Assembly: GCF_003955715.1 (NCBI RefSeq)
Contig: NZ_CP034463.1
Span: 7,068,001-7,132,000 of the forward strand
Reading direction: 5' to 3'
From: Streptomyces aquilus
GTDB taxonomy: Bacteria > Actinomycetota > Actinomycetes > Streptomycetales > Streptomycetaceae
Length of the DNA stretch: 64,000 bases
Below the pieces are notes generated by a model, which saw nothing but the letters and a program-made list of their open reading frames with translations, was not told the origin of the DNA and did no database searches. Each line of letters begins with the position of its first letter. Position 1 is the stretch's first letter. Shown piece after piece: positions 1-8,157 of the stretch. The position numbers and the translations under genes are program-made.

Positions 1-542
1 CCGTCCCCGCCCCCACCGACCCCACCCCCCTCGGCCGCGACGCCGCCCGCTGGGCCCTGTTGCATCCCGCCGTCCACGACCGGCCCCGTATCACCGACGA
101 GCACCTCGTCCAGCGCGAGAGCAACCCCCTCTTCCGCGTCCGTTACGCCCACGCCCGCACCCGGGCCCTCAGCCGTAACGCCGCCGACCTGGGCTTCACC
201 TCGGAACCAGCCGCGCTCGCCGAACTCACCGCATCCGGCGAACCCGGCGAACCCGGCGAACCCGGCGAACCCGGCGACGTACGGCACGGCCTCACCCCGC
301 TGCTCGCCGACCACCCCCGGGTCCTCGCCCGGGCGGCAGCCGACCGCGCCCCCGACCGTCTCGCCCGGCACCTCGTCACCGTCGCCGATGCCGTGCTCAC
401 CCTCCTGCCCGGCGTGCTGCCGCGCGGTGACGAGAAACCCTCGGCCGCCCACCGTGCCCGGCTCGCCCTCGCCGAAGCCGCCGGGACGGTGCTGGCCGGT
501 GGCCTGTCCCTGCTCGGCATCGACGCACCCGACCACATCTAG
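1..542 (+). CDS. argS: Arginyl-tRNA synthetase (or synthetase-like), C-terminal part
   Basis: The gene runs in from the left edge; its reading frame begins at base 3 and leaves 179 residues before a TAG stop. The visible part looks like the DALR anticodon-binding domain of arginyl-tRNA synthetase: a TRAL-type helix preceded by NPLFRVRYAHAR, then NAADLGF. An argS gene directly upstream of lysA is the classical actinobacterial arrangement. A short in-frame tandem repeat at about 237-276 encodes repeated Gly-Glu-Pro in a surface loop. The catalytic HIGH and KMSK regions lie outside the window, so I cannot tell a working synthetase from a catalytically altered paralogue. Confidence 0.8.
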   Translation, partial: VPAPTDPTPLGRDAARWALLHPAVHDRPRITDEHLVQRESNPLFRVRYAHARTRALSRNAADLGFTSEPAALAELTASGEPGEPGEPGEPGDVRHGLTPLLADHPRVLARAAADRAPDRLARHLVTVADAVLTLLPGVLPRGDEKPSAAHRARLALAEAAGTVLAGGLSLLGIDAPDHI

Positions 543-559
543 AGAGCCAGTCACAGATC

Positions 560-1951
560 ATGAGCCGTTCCGCCCACCCCGCCGGGCCCCGTCACGCCGA
601 TGTCCTTCCCGAGGGCCACTACTCCGCGCCGCCCGCCGACCTCAACACCCTCGATCCCAAGGTCTGGGCGCAGACCGTGACACGCAACGAGGACGGTGTC
701 CTCACCGTCGGCGGCATCAGCGCCACCCAGCTCGCCGAGGAACACGGCACCCCGGCCTACATCCTCGACGAGGCCGACTTCCGCGAGCGGGCGCGCGCGT
801 GGCGTACCGCCTTCGGGGCCGACGCCGACGTCTTCTACGCCGGCAAGGCGTTCCTGTCGCGTGCCGTCGTGCGCTGGCTGCACGAAGAGGGGCTCAACCT
901 CGACGTCTGCTCCGGTGGCGAGCTCGCCACCGCCCTCTCCGCCGGAATGCCCGCCGACCGCATCGCCTTCCACGGCAACAACAAGTCGACGGGCGAGATC
1001 CGCAGGGCGATCGAGGCGGGTGTCGGGCGTATCGTCCTCGACTCCTTCCAGGAGATCGTCCGCGTCGCCCACATCGCCCGGGAGCTGGGCAAGCGGCAGC
1101 GCGTGCAGATCCGGATCACGGTGGGGGTGGAGGCGCACACCCACGAGTTCATCGCCACCGCCCATGAGGACCAGAAGTTCGGGATTCCGCTCGCCGGCGG
1201 GCAGGCCGCGGAGGCCGTGCGGCGGGCGCTGCAACTCGACTCCCTCGAAGTCATCGGGATCCACTCCCACATCGGCTCGCAGATCTTCGACATGTCCGGC
1301 TTCGAGGTCGCCGCGCACCGGGTGGTCGGGCTGCTCAAGGACATCCGGGACGAGCACGGGGTCGAACTGCCCGAGATCGACCTCGGGGGCGGGCTCGGTA
1401 TCGCCTACACCAGCGACGACGACCCCCGTGAGCCGCACGAGATCGCCAAGGCGCTCACCGAGATCGTGACGCGGGAGTGCGAGGCCGCGAAGCTGCGGAC
1501 GCCGCGGATCTCCGTCGAACCCGGTCGCGCCATCGTCGGGCCCACCGCGTTCACCCTCTACGAGGTCGGCACCATCAAGCCCCTCGACGGGCTGCGCACC
1601 TACGTCTCCGTCGACGGCGGCATGTCCGACAACATCCGGACGGCGCTGTACGACGCCGAGTACAGCGTCGTTCTCGTGTCCCGGACGAGCGACGCCGAGC
1701 CCATGCTCGCCCGCGTCGTCGGCAAGCACTGCGAGAGCGGGGACATCGTGGTCAAGGACGCGTTCCTGCCCGCCGACCTCGCGCCGGGCGACCTGATCGC
1801 CGTACCGGCGACGGGTGCGTACTGCCGTTCCATGGCGAGCAACTACAACCACGTGCTGCGGCCGCCGGTCGTCGCCGTGCGCGACGGCGAGTCGCGGGTC
1901 ATCGTCCGGCGCGAGACGGAGGAGGACCTCCTGCGTCTCGACGTCGGGTAA
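560..1951 (+). CDS. lysA: Diaminopimelate decarboxylase
   Basis: Decarboxylates meso-diaminopimelate to L-lysine, the last step of the DAP branch, using pyridoxal phosphate in the cytoplasm. The 463-residue product has the fold-III hallmarks: the PLP lysine in FYAGKAF (K96), HGNNKS near residue 140, HSHIGSQI, a glycine-rich DLGGGLG phosphate loop, EPGRAIVGP, and the active-site CESGD of the partner subunit near the C-terminus. The ATG lies 17 bases after the upstream synthetase stop with only a weak purine-rich site, which suggests cotranscription or coupling. Length and motifs are normal for LysA. Confidence 0.97.
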   Translation: MSRSAHPAGPRHADVLPEGHYSAPPADLNTLDPKVWAQTVTRNEDGVLTVGGISATQLAEEHGTPAYILDEADFRERARAWRTAFGADADVFYAGKAFLSRAVVRWLHEEGLNLDVCSGGELATALSAGMPADRIAFHGNNKSTGEIRRAIEAGVGRIVLDSFQEIVRVAHIARELGKRQRVQIRITVGVEAHTHEFIATAHEDQKFGIPLAGGQAAEAVRRALQLDSLEVIGIHSHIGSQIFDMSGFEVAAHRVVGLLKDIRDEHGVELPEIDLGGGLGIAYTSDDDPREPHEIAKALTEIVTRECEAAKLRTPRISVEPGRAIVGPTAFTLYEVGTIKPLDGLRTYVSVDGGMSDNIRTALYDAEYSVVLVSRTSDAEPMLARVVGKHCESGDIVVKDAFLPADLAPGDLIAVPATGAYCRSMASNYNHVLRPPVVAVRDGESRVIVRRETEEDLLRLDVG

Positions 1952-2098
1952 GCCCCCACGACGGAAGGGCGGAAGATCTCCTGTCTTCCGCCCCCGTACA
2001 AATGAAATCGATGTCTCACGATCCGGACGAAGGGTAGAAACTCCCGTCCGGTGAGTGAGACTGGTCCAACCGTAGACGGTATGAGGAAACGAGGTCGG

Positions 2099-3391
2099 AT
2101 GATGCGTACGCGTCCGCTGAAGGTGGCGCTGCTGGGCTGTGGAGTGGTCGGCTCAGAGGTGGCGCGCATCATGACGACGCACGCCGACGACCTCGCCGCG
2201 CGCATCGGTGCCCCCGTCGAGCTGGCGGGTGTCGCGGTACGACGTCCGTCCAAGGTCCGCGAGGGCATCGACCCCGCCCTCGTCACCACCGACGCCACCG
2301 CCCTCGTCAAACGCGGGGACATCGACGTCATCGTCGAGGTCATCGGCGGCATCGAGCCGGCCCGCACCCTCATCACCACCGCCTTCGAGCACGGCGCCTC
2401 GGTCGTCTCCGCCAACAAGGCCCTCCTCGCCCAGGACGGCGCCGCCCTCCACAAGGCCGCCGAGGACCACGACGCCGACCTCTACTACGAGGCCGCCGTC
2501 GCCGGCGCCATCCCGCTGATCCGCCCGCTGCGCGAGTCCCTCGCCGGCGACAAGGTCAACCGGGTGCTCGGCATCGTCAACGGGACGACGAACTTCATCC
2601 TCGACAAGATGGACTCCACGGGGGCCGGCTATCAGGAGGCCCTCGACGAGGCCACCGCCCTCGGGTACGCGGAAGCCGACCCGACCGCCGACGTCGAGGG
2701 CTTCGACGCCGCCGCCAAGGCCGCCATCCTCGCCGGCATCGCCTTCCACACGCGCGTGCGCCTCGACGACGTCTACCGCGAGGGCATGACCGAGGTCACC
2801 GCCGCCGACTTCGCCTCCGCGAAGAACATGGGCTGCACCATCAAGCTGCTCGCCATCTGCGAGCGCGCCGAGGACGGCGGGTCGGTGACGGCCCGCGTGC
2901 ACCCGGCCATGATCCCGCTCACTCACCCGCTGGCCTCCGTGCGCGGCGCGTACAACGCCGTCTTCGTCGAGTCCGACGCGGCCGGGCAGCTCATGTTCTA
3001 CGGTCCCGGCGCCGGCGGCGCCCCGACCGCCTCCGCAGTCCTCGGCGACCTCGTCGCCGTCTGCCGCAACCGGCTCAACGGCGCGACCGGTCCCGGCGAG
3101 TCCGCGTACGCCGCCCTGCCCGTCTCGGGCATGGGCGAGGTCGTCACGCGGTACCACATCAGCCTCGACGTCGCGGACAAACCGGGTGTTCTCGCCCAGG
3201 TGGCCACCGTGTTCGCCGAGCACGGCGTGTCCATCGATACGGTTCGCCAGACGGGCAAGGACGGCGAGGCCTCCCTCGTCGTCGTCACCCACCGGGCCTC
3301 CGACGCCTCCCTGTCCGGGACCGTCGAGGCGCTGCGCAAGCTCGACACCGTGCGCGGTGTCGCCAGCATCATGCGGGTTGAAGGAGAGTAA
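2099..3391 (+). CDS. hom: Homoserine dehydrogenase
   Basis: Reduces aspartate semialdehyde to homoserine, the entry to threonine and methionine synthesis. Of several in-frame starts I chose the ATG at 2099 (430 aa), which puts the Rossmann motif GCGVVGSEVA at the N-terminus behind a GAGG site; the next codon is also ATG, and a GTG at 2051 would add 16 residues. Visible features are VIGGIEPA, SANKALLA, GIVNGTTNFIL in the catalytic domain, and a C-terminal ACT domain beginning near YHISLDVADKPGVL. That domain is known in this family to give threonine feedback control. thrC follows after 6 bases, so the two form an operon. Confidence 0.96.
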   Translation: MMRTRPLKVALLGCGVVGSEVARIMTTHADDLAARIGAPVELAGVAVRRPSKVREGIDPALVTTDATALVKRGDIDVIVEVIGGIEPARTLITTAFEHGASVVSANKALLAQDGAALHKAAEDHDADLYYEAAVAGAIPLIRPLRESLAGDKVNRVLGIVNGTTNFILDKMDSTGAGYQEALDEATALGYAEADPTADVEGFDAAAKAAILAGIAFHTRVRLDDVYREGMTEVTAADFASAKNMGCTIKLLAICERAEDGGSVTARVHPAMIPLTHPLASVRGAYNAVFVESDAAGQLMFYGPGAGGAPTASAVLGDLVAVCRNRLNGATGPGESAYAALPVSGMGEVVTRYHISLDVADKPGVLAQVATVFAEHGVSIDTVRQTGKDGEASLVVVTHRASDASLSGTVEALRKLDTVRGVASIMRVEGE

Positions 3392-3397
3392 CCAGCA

Positions 3398-4456
3398 ATG
3401 ACCCACCAGTGGCGCGGAATCATCGAGGAGTACCGGGACCGGCTGCCCGTCTCCGACAGCACCCCGGTCGTGACGCTCCGCGAGGGCGGCACGCCCCTCG
3501 TGCCCGCGCAGGTGCTCTCCGAGCGCACGGGCTGTGAGGTCCACCTCAAGGTCGAGGGCGCGAACCCGACGGGGTCCTTCAAGGACCGCGGCATGACCAT
3601 GGCCATCACCCGGGCCAAGGAGGAGGGCGCCAAGGCGGTCATCTGCGCCTCCACCGGCAACACCTCCGCCTCCGCCGCCGCCTACGCGGTGCGCGCCGGC
3701 ATGGTCTCCGCCGTCCTCGTCCCGCAGGGCAAGATCGCGCTCGGCAAGATGGGCCAGGCCCTCGTGCACGGCGCCAAGATCCTCCAGGTCGACGGCAACT
3801 TCGACGACTGCCTCACCCTCGCCCGCTCGCTCAGCGACAACTACCCCGTGGCGCTGGTCAATTCGGTCAACCCGGTGCGCATCGAGGGCCAGAAGACGGC
3901 CGCCTTCGAGATCGTGGACATGCTCGGCGACGCCCCCGACATCCACGTCCTCCCGGTCGGCAACGCGGGCAACATCACCGCGTACTGGAAGGGCTACAAG
4001 GAGTACGCCGCCGACGGCATCGCCGCGAAGACCCCCCGAATGTGGGGCTTCCAGGCCTCCGGCAGCGCCCCGATCGTGCGCGGCGAGGTCGTCAAGGACC
4101 CGTCGACCATCGCCACCGCCATCCGCATCGGCAACCCGGCGTCCTGGCAGTACGCGCTCGCCGCGCGCGACGAGTCCGGCGGTCTCATCGACGAGGTGAC
4201 GGACCGTGAGATCCTGCGCGCCTACCGCCTGTTGGCCGCGCAGGAGGGCGTCTTCGTGGAGCCCGCCTCGGCCGCGTCCGTGGCCGGTCTGCTGAAGGCC
4301 GCCGAGCAGGGCCTGGTCGACCCGGGCCAGAAGATCGTCTGCACCGTCACCGGCAACGGCCTGAAGGACCCCGACTGGGCCGTCGCGGGCGCCCCGCAGC
4401 CCGTCACCGTCCCGGTCGACGCGGCCACGGCCGCCGAGCGCCTCGGCCTCGCGTAA
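3398..4456 (+). CDS. thrC: Threonine synthase
   Basis: PLP enzyme converting O-phosphohomoserine to threonine; 352 residues, the short bacterial form. The PLP lysine is K62 in [11 protein letters not shown], followed by the [13 protein letters not shown] phosphate-binding segment and a serine/threonine dehydratase-like fold throughout. The start lies downstream of a strong AAGGAG (3381-3386) overlapping the end of hom, and the 6-base gap implies cotranscription. thrB is separated from thrC by 239 bases holding a strong hairpin, so this thr cluster is probably two transcription units. Confidence 0.97.
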   Translation: MTHQWRGIIEEYRDRLPVSDSTPVVTLREGGTPLVPAQVLSERTGCEVHLKVEGANPTGSFKDRGMTMAITRAKEEGAKAVICASTGNTSASAAAYAVRAGMVSAVLVPQGKIALGKMGQALVHGAKILQVDGNFDDCLTLARSLSDNYPVALVNSVNPVRIEGQKTAAFEIVDMLGDAPDIHVLPVGNAGNITAYWKGYKEYAADGIAAKTPRMWGFQASGSAPIVRGEVVKDPSTIATAIRIGNPASWQYALAARDESGGLIDEVTDREILRAYRLLAAQEGVFVEPASAASVAGLLKAAEQGLVDPGQKIVCTVTGNGLKDPDWAVAGAPQPVTVPVDAATAAERLGLA

Positions 4457-4484
4457 CCAGGGCGATCGGGCGACATCCCCAAGG

Positions 4485-4532
4485 GGGTGCACAGGGGGCT
4501 TACGACACGCATCGTGCGCCTCCTGTGCGCCC
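4485..4532 (+). terminator. Hairpin after thrC
   Basis: Arms 4485-4498 and 4519-4532 pair over 14 bases, two of them G-T wobbles, with a 20-base loop, starting 28 bases after the thrC stop. There is no U tract, as is common in Streptomyces. It probably ends or attenuates hom-thrC transcription before thrB. Confidence 0.6.
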
Positions 4533-4695
4533 TATGTCGCCACAGAACCTTCCTTCGATAGGCTGTACCGAACCCGCCCGCCGCATATGCCCGAGCGCAT
4601 GGCCGGGAGCCGCGTCATCTCCGCGGCCCGCGGGGTCTCCACGTACGTATCGAATGTCTTCGACAATCACGCAGCTCAAGGAGAGTCATCGAGCG

Positions 4696-5625
4696 ATGGC
4701 CGGTCCAGCGTTCCGCGCCGCCGCCGTCCGGGTGCGCGTCCCCGCCACCAGCGCCAACCTCGGCCCGGGCTTCGACGCCCTCGGCCTGTCGCTGGGGCTC
4801 TACGACGACGTCGTCGTCCGGGTGGCCGACTCAGGGCTGCACATCGACATCGCGGGTGAGGGCAGCGAGACCCTCCCGCGCGACGAGAAGCACCTGCTCG
4901 TACGGTCCCTGCGCACCGCCTTCGACCTGCTCGGCGGACAGCCGCGCGGCCTCGAGATCGTGTGCGCCAACCGCATTCCGCACGGCCGGGGCCTCGGCTC
5001 CTCCTCCGCCGCCATCTGCGCCGGCATCGTCGCCGCGCGTGCCGTGACCATAGGCGGCGAGTCCAAGCTCGACGACGCCGCGCTCCTGGAGCTCGCGACG
5101 GAGATCGAGGGCCACCCCGACAACGTGGCGCCGTGTCTGCTCGGCGGCTTCACCATCGCCTGGATGGAGGCCGGCGCCGCCCGGGCCATCAGGCTGGAGC
5201 CCGCCGATTCCATCGTTCCGGTGGTTTTCGTGCCCGGGAAGCCGGTTCTGACGGAGACCGCGCGCGGTCTCCTCCCGCGCACCGTGCCGCACGTCGACGC
5301 CGCCGCCAACGCGGGCCGCGCCGCCCTGCTCGTCGAGGCCCTCACCCGGAGCCCCGAGCTGCTGCTGCCCGCCACCGAGGACCGGCTCCACCAGGAATAC
5401 CGGGCTCCGGCCATGCCGGAGAGCGCCGCGCTCGTGGAGCGCTTGAGGGCGGACGGAGTTCCGGCGGTGATTTCCGGCGCCGGACCCACTGTTCTCGCGC
5501 TGGTCGACGAGGCCAGCGCCGACAAGGTGGCCCACCTCGCGGGTGAGGGATGGGCCGCCAACCGGCTCGAACTGGATGCCCAGGGGGCGAGTGTGCTGCC
5601 GCTCGCACCCGCCGGTGACATCTGA
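4696..5625 (+). CDS. thrB: Homoserine kinase
   Basis: Phosphorylates homoserine with ATP to supply threonine synthase. The 309-residue product is a GHMP kinase: an N-terminal VPATSANLGPGFDALG motif, the ATP-binding GRGLGSSSAAICAG near residue 100, and a C-terminal SGAGPTVLAL. I chose ATG 4696 because AAGGAGAG stands 10 bases upstream and it gives the usual family length; the frame is open to 4525, but that extension resembles no family N-terminus. It is spaced 239 bases from thrC, so it likely has its own promoter. Confidence 0.96.
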   Translation: MAGPAFRAAAVRVRVPATSANLGPGFDALGLSLGLYDDVVVRVADSGLHIDIAGEGSETLPRDEKHLLVRSLRTAFDLLGGQPRGLEIVCANRIPHGRGLGSSSAAICAGIVAARAVTIGGESKLDDAALLELATEIEGHPDNVAPCLLGGFTIAWMEAGAARAIRLEPADSIVPVVFVPGKPVLTETARGLLPRTVPHVDAAANAGRAALLVEALTRSPELLLPATEDRLHQEYRAPAMPESAALVERLRADGVPAVISGAGPTVLALVDEASADKVAHLAGEGWAANRLELDAQGASVLPLAPAGDI

Positions 5626-5654
5626 ATGCGTTCGGTTGCCGGATTTCGAGAGGG

Positions 5655-5681
5655 GGAATGTTTGTTGGATCCGGTAGTGTT
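5655..5681 (+). promoter_or_regulatory. SigR-type promoter candidate upstream of rho
   Basis: GGAAT at 5655-5659 and GTT at 5679-5681 are separated by 19 bases, fitting the SigR consensus GGAAT-N18/19-GTT known for the Streptomyces disulfide-stress sigma factor. It lies just after thrB and about 350 bases before the rho start, so it would give rho a long leader. Confidence 0.5.
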
Positions 5682-6033
5682 AATCTCAAGTCTGCACCCG
5701 ACCCCACCATGGCGAGGTGCTTCACGTCCCCGTCCGGGACAGACATTCTTCCGGGAGCCTCCCAAGCCGCACGGTGTTTCGTACGACGTACGCGGGCAGT
5801 ACCTCGTACGCGAGCACTGAGCGACTTGCCGGGCACGCTCCGGAACCGGTGCGACCGAGCCGCGTGACACAGCTAGTCGGTGTCACTGCTCTGGGAAGCG
5901 CCATCACCAGATTCCTCCGCCGCCCAGGCGGACCACCGCCCCGGCACGGTCCACAAGGATGGGACCGCCGTCGGACAGCACAACCGGTCGCCGAGCCAGA
6001 CAGGCCGACGTCCGCTCCAGGGAAGGACCCTTC
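5682..6033 (+). promoter_or_regulatory. Long rho leader region
   Basis: The 408 bases between thrB and rho hold no convincing gene. They contain the SigR-like promoter and, at 5864-5886, a perfect 7-base inverted repeat (GTGACAC and GTGTCAC, 9-base loop). Long untranslated leaders that allow autogenous control by Rho are known for rho genes in other bacteria; that such control acts here is inference. Confidence 0.45.
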
Positions 6034-8028
6034 GTGAGCGACACCACCGATCTGATGGGCGCACGTGTCGAGGAGACCGCTGCCGCGCCCGCCACGGACG
6101 CCTCCGCGCCTGCCACCGGTGCCGGCTCCCGGCGGCGCCGCGGTACCGGCCTCGAGGGCATGGTGCTGGCCGAGCTGCAGCAGGTCGCATCCGGCCTCGG
6201 TATCAGGGGCACCGCGCGCATGCGCAAGAGCCAGCTGATCGAGGTCATCAAGGAGGCGCAGGCCGGAGGCGGTGCCGCCCCGGCCGCAAAGGCCGACGCC
6301 ACCGAGACCAAGCCCAAGCGCCGCGCCACCTCCAAGGCCCGCACCGGCGAGGCCGCCGAGAAGAAGGCGGACGCGAAGGCCGAGGCCCCCGCCGAGAAGG
6401 CCGTGGCCCAGCAGCAGATCGAGATCCCCGGCCAGCCGGCCTCCGACGACGCTCCCGTCGAGCGCCGCCGTCGCCGTGCCACGGCCGACGCCGGCAGCCC
6501 CGAGACGGTGACCGCCGAGGCGAAGAGCGAGCCGAAGGCCGAGACGCCCGCCCCGCAGGCGCAGGGCGAGGCCAAGGGCGACGCGGGTGACGCCGAGGGC
6601 CGTCAGGGCCGTCGCGACCGCCGTGACCGCGGCGACCGTCAGGACCGCGACCGTGGCGGCCGTGACCGCGACCGCCGTGGCAAGGGCGACGACCAGCAGG
6701 GCGGCGGCCAGCGCGGCCAGCAGCAGAACCAGCAGCAGGGCGGCGGCCGTCAGGACCGCAACGCCGGCCCGCAGGACGACGACGACTTCGAGGGCGGCCG
6801 TCGTGGCCGTCGAGGCCGCTACCGGGACCGTCGGGGCCGTCGTGGCCGTGACGAGATCGGCGCCGCCGAGCCGCAGCTCGCCGACGACGACGTCCTGATC
6901 CCCGTCGCGGGCATCCTGGACATCCTCGACAACTACGCCTTCATCCGCACGTCGGGCTACCTCCCGGGTCCCAACGACGTGTACGTCTCTCTCGCCCAGG
7001 TCCGCAAGAACGGCCTGCGCAAGGGTGACCACGTCACCGGTGCGGTCCGTCAGCCCAAGGAAGGCGAGCGGCGCGAGAAGTTCAACGCGCTGGTCCGCCT
7101 GGACTCCGTCAACGGCATGGCGCCCGAACACGGCCGTGGCCGCCCGGAGTTCAACAAGCTCACCCCGCTGTACCCGCAGGACCGCCTCCGCCTGGAGACG
7201 GACCCGGGTGTGCTCACGACCCGGATCATCGACCTCGTGTCGCCGATCGGCAAGGGCCAGCGCGGTCTGATCGTGGCCCCGCCGAAGACCGGCAAGACCA
7301 TGATCATGCAGGCGATCGCCAACGCGATCACGCACAACAACCCCGAGTGCCACCTGATGGTCGTCCTGGTCGACGAGCGTCCGGAAGAGGTCACCGACAT
7401 GCAGCGGTCGGTCAAGGGCGAGGTCATCTCCTCGACCTTCGACCGCCCGGCCGAGGACCACACCACGGTCGCCGAGCTCGCCATCGAGCGCGCCAAGCGT
7501 CTGGTGGAGCTGGGCCACGACGTGGTCGTGCTGCTCGACTCGATCACGCGTCTGGGCCGTGCGTACAACCTCGCCGCGCCGGCTTCCGGCCGCATCCTGT
7601 CCGGTGGTGTCGACTCGACCGCCCTGTACCCTCCGAAGCGCTTCTTCGGTGCGGCCCGCAACATCGAGGACGGCGGCTCGCTGACCATCCTCGCCACCGC
7701 CCTGGTGGACACCGGGTCCCGCATGGACGAGGTGATCTTCGAGGAGTTCAAGGGCACCGGCAACATGGAGCTCAAGCTCGACCGGAAGCTCGCCGACAAG
7801 CGCATCTTCCCGGCGGTGGACGTCGACGCGTCCGGCACCCGTAAGGAAGAGATCCTCCTCGGCAACGAGGAGCTGGCGGTCGTCTGGAAGCTGCGTCGCG
7901 TGCTGCACGCGCTCGACCAGCAGCAGGCCATCGAGCTGCTCCTCGACAAGATGAAGCAGACGAAGTCGAACGTCGAGTTCCTGATGCAGATCCAGAAGAC
8001 GACGCCGACGCCCGGCAACGGCGACTGA
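6034..8028 (+). CDS. rho: Transcription termination factor Rho
   Basis: Hexameric RNA-dependent ATPase/helicase that ends transcription. I chose GTG 6034 (664 aa) because GGAAGGA stands 6 bases upstream; the open frame continues upstream without family features. Domains: Rho N-terminal helical domain (about 36-72), a long Arg/Asp/Gln/Gly-rich insertion (about 75-280, with repeated RDRRDRGDR and GGGQRGQQQ types) typical of actinobacterial Rho and thought to add RNA binding, then the OB-fold and RecA-like core with Walker A PPKTGKT near residue 415 and the [12 protein letters not shown] segment. It is monocistronic, with a strong terminator 15 bases after the stop. Confidence 0.98.
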   Translation: MSDTTDLMGARVEETAAAPATDASAPATGAGSRRRRGTGLEGMVLAELQQVASGLGIRGTARMRKSQLIEVIKEAQAGGGAAPAAKADATETKPKRRATSKARTGEAAEKKADAKAEAPAEKAVAQQQIEIPGQPASDDAPVERRRRRATADAGSPETVTAEAKSEPKAETPAPQAQGEAKGDAGDAEGRQGRRDRRDRGDRQDRDRGGRDRDRRGKGDDQQGGGQRGQQQNQQQGGGRQDRNAGPQDDDDFEGGRRGRRGRYRDRRGRRGRDEIGAAEPQLADDDVLIPVAGILDILDNYAFIRTSGYLPGPNDVYVSLAQVRKNGLRKGDHVTGAVRQPKEGERREKFNALVRLDSVNGMAPEHGRGRPEFNKLTPLYPQDRLRLETDPGVLTTRIIDLVSPIGKGQRGLIVAPPKTGKTMIMQAIANAITHNNPECHLMVVLVDERPEEVTDMQRSVKGEVISSTFDRPAEDHTTVAELAIERAKRLVELGHDVVVLLDSITRLGRAYNLAAPASGRILSGGVDSTALYPPKRFFGAARNIEDGGSLTILATALVDTGSRMDEVIFEEFKGTGNMELKLDRKLADKRIFPAVDVDASGTRKEEILLGNEELAVVWKLRRVLHALDQQQAIELLLDKMKQTKSNVEFLMQIQKTTPTPGNGD

Positions 8029-8042
8029 CGTAAGTCTTCAGC

Positions 8043-8075
8043 AAAGGGCCATCCCCGTTACGGGGGTGGCCCTTT
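8043..8075 (+). terminator. Rho-independent terminator after rho
   Basis: A 15-bp stem (one G-T pair) with a 3-base loop, arms 8043-8057 and 8061-8075, beginning 15 bases after the rho stop codon. Confidence 0.85.
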
Positions 8076-8157
8076 GTGCTTTCCGGGGTCGGTGTACGAT
8101 CGCGCTCTTCGGTCGCTTTTTCGACCGGTGAACTTCTGATCCCGAGGGGGGACTTGC

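Noticed and set aside
2153..4492. Long minus-strand frame over hom-thrC
   Set aside because: Low-complexity product, opposite two well-defined enzymes; a GC-bias shadow.
5626..5820. 64-codon frame directly after thrB
   Set aside because: It covers the SigR-like promoter, shows no coding bias or domain, and has no ribosome site.
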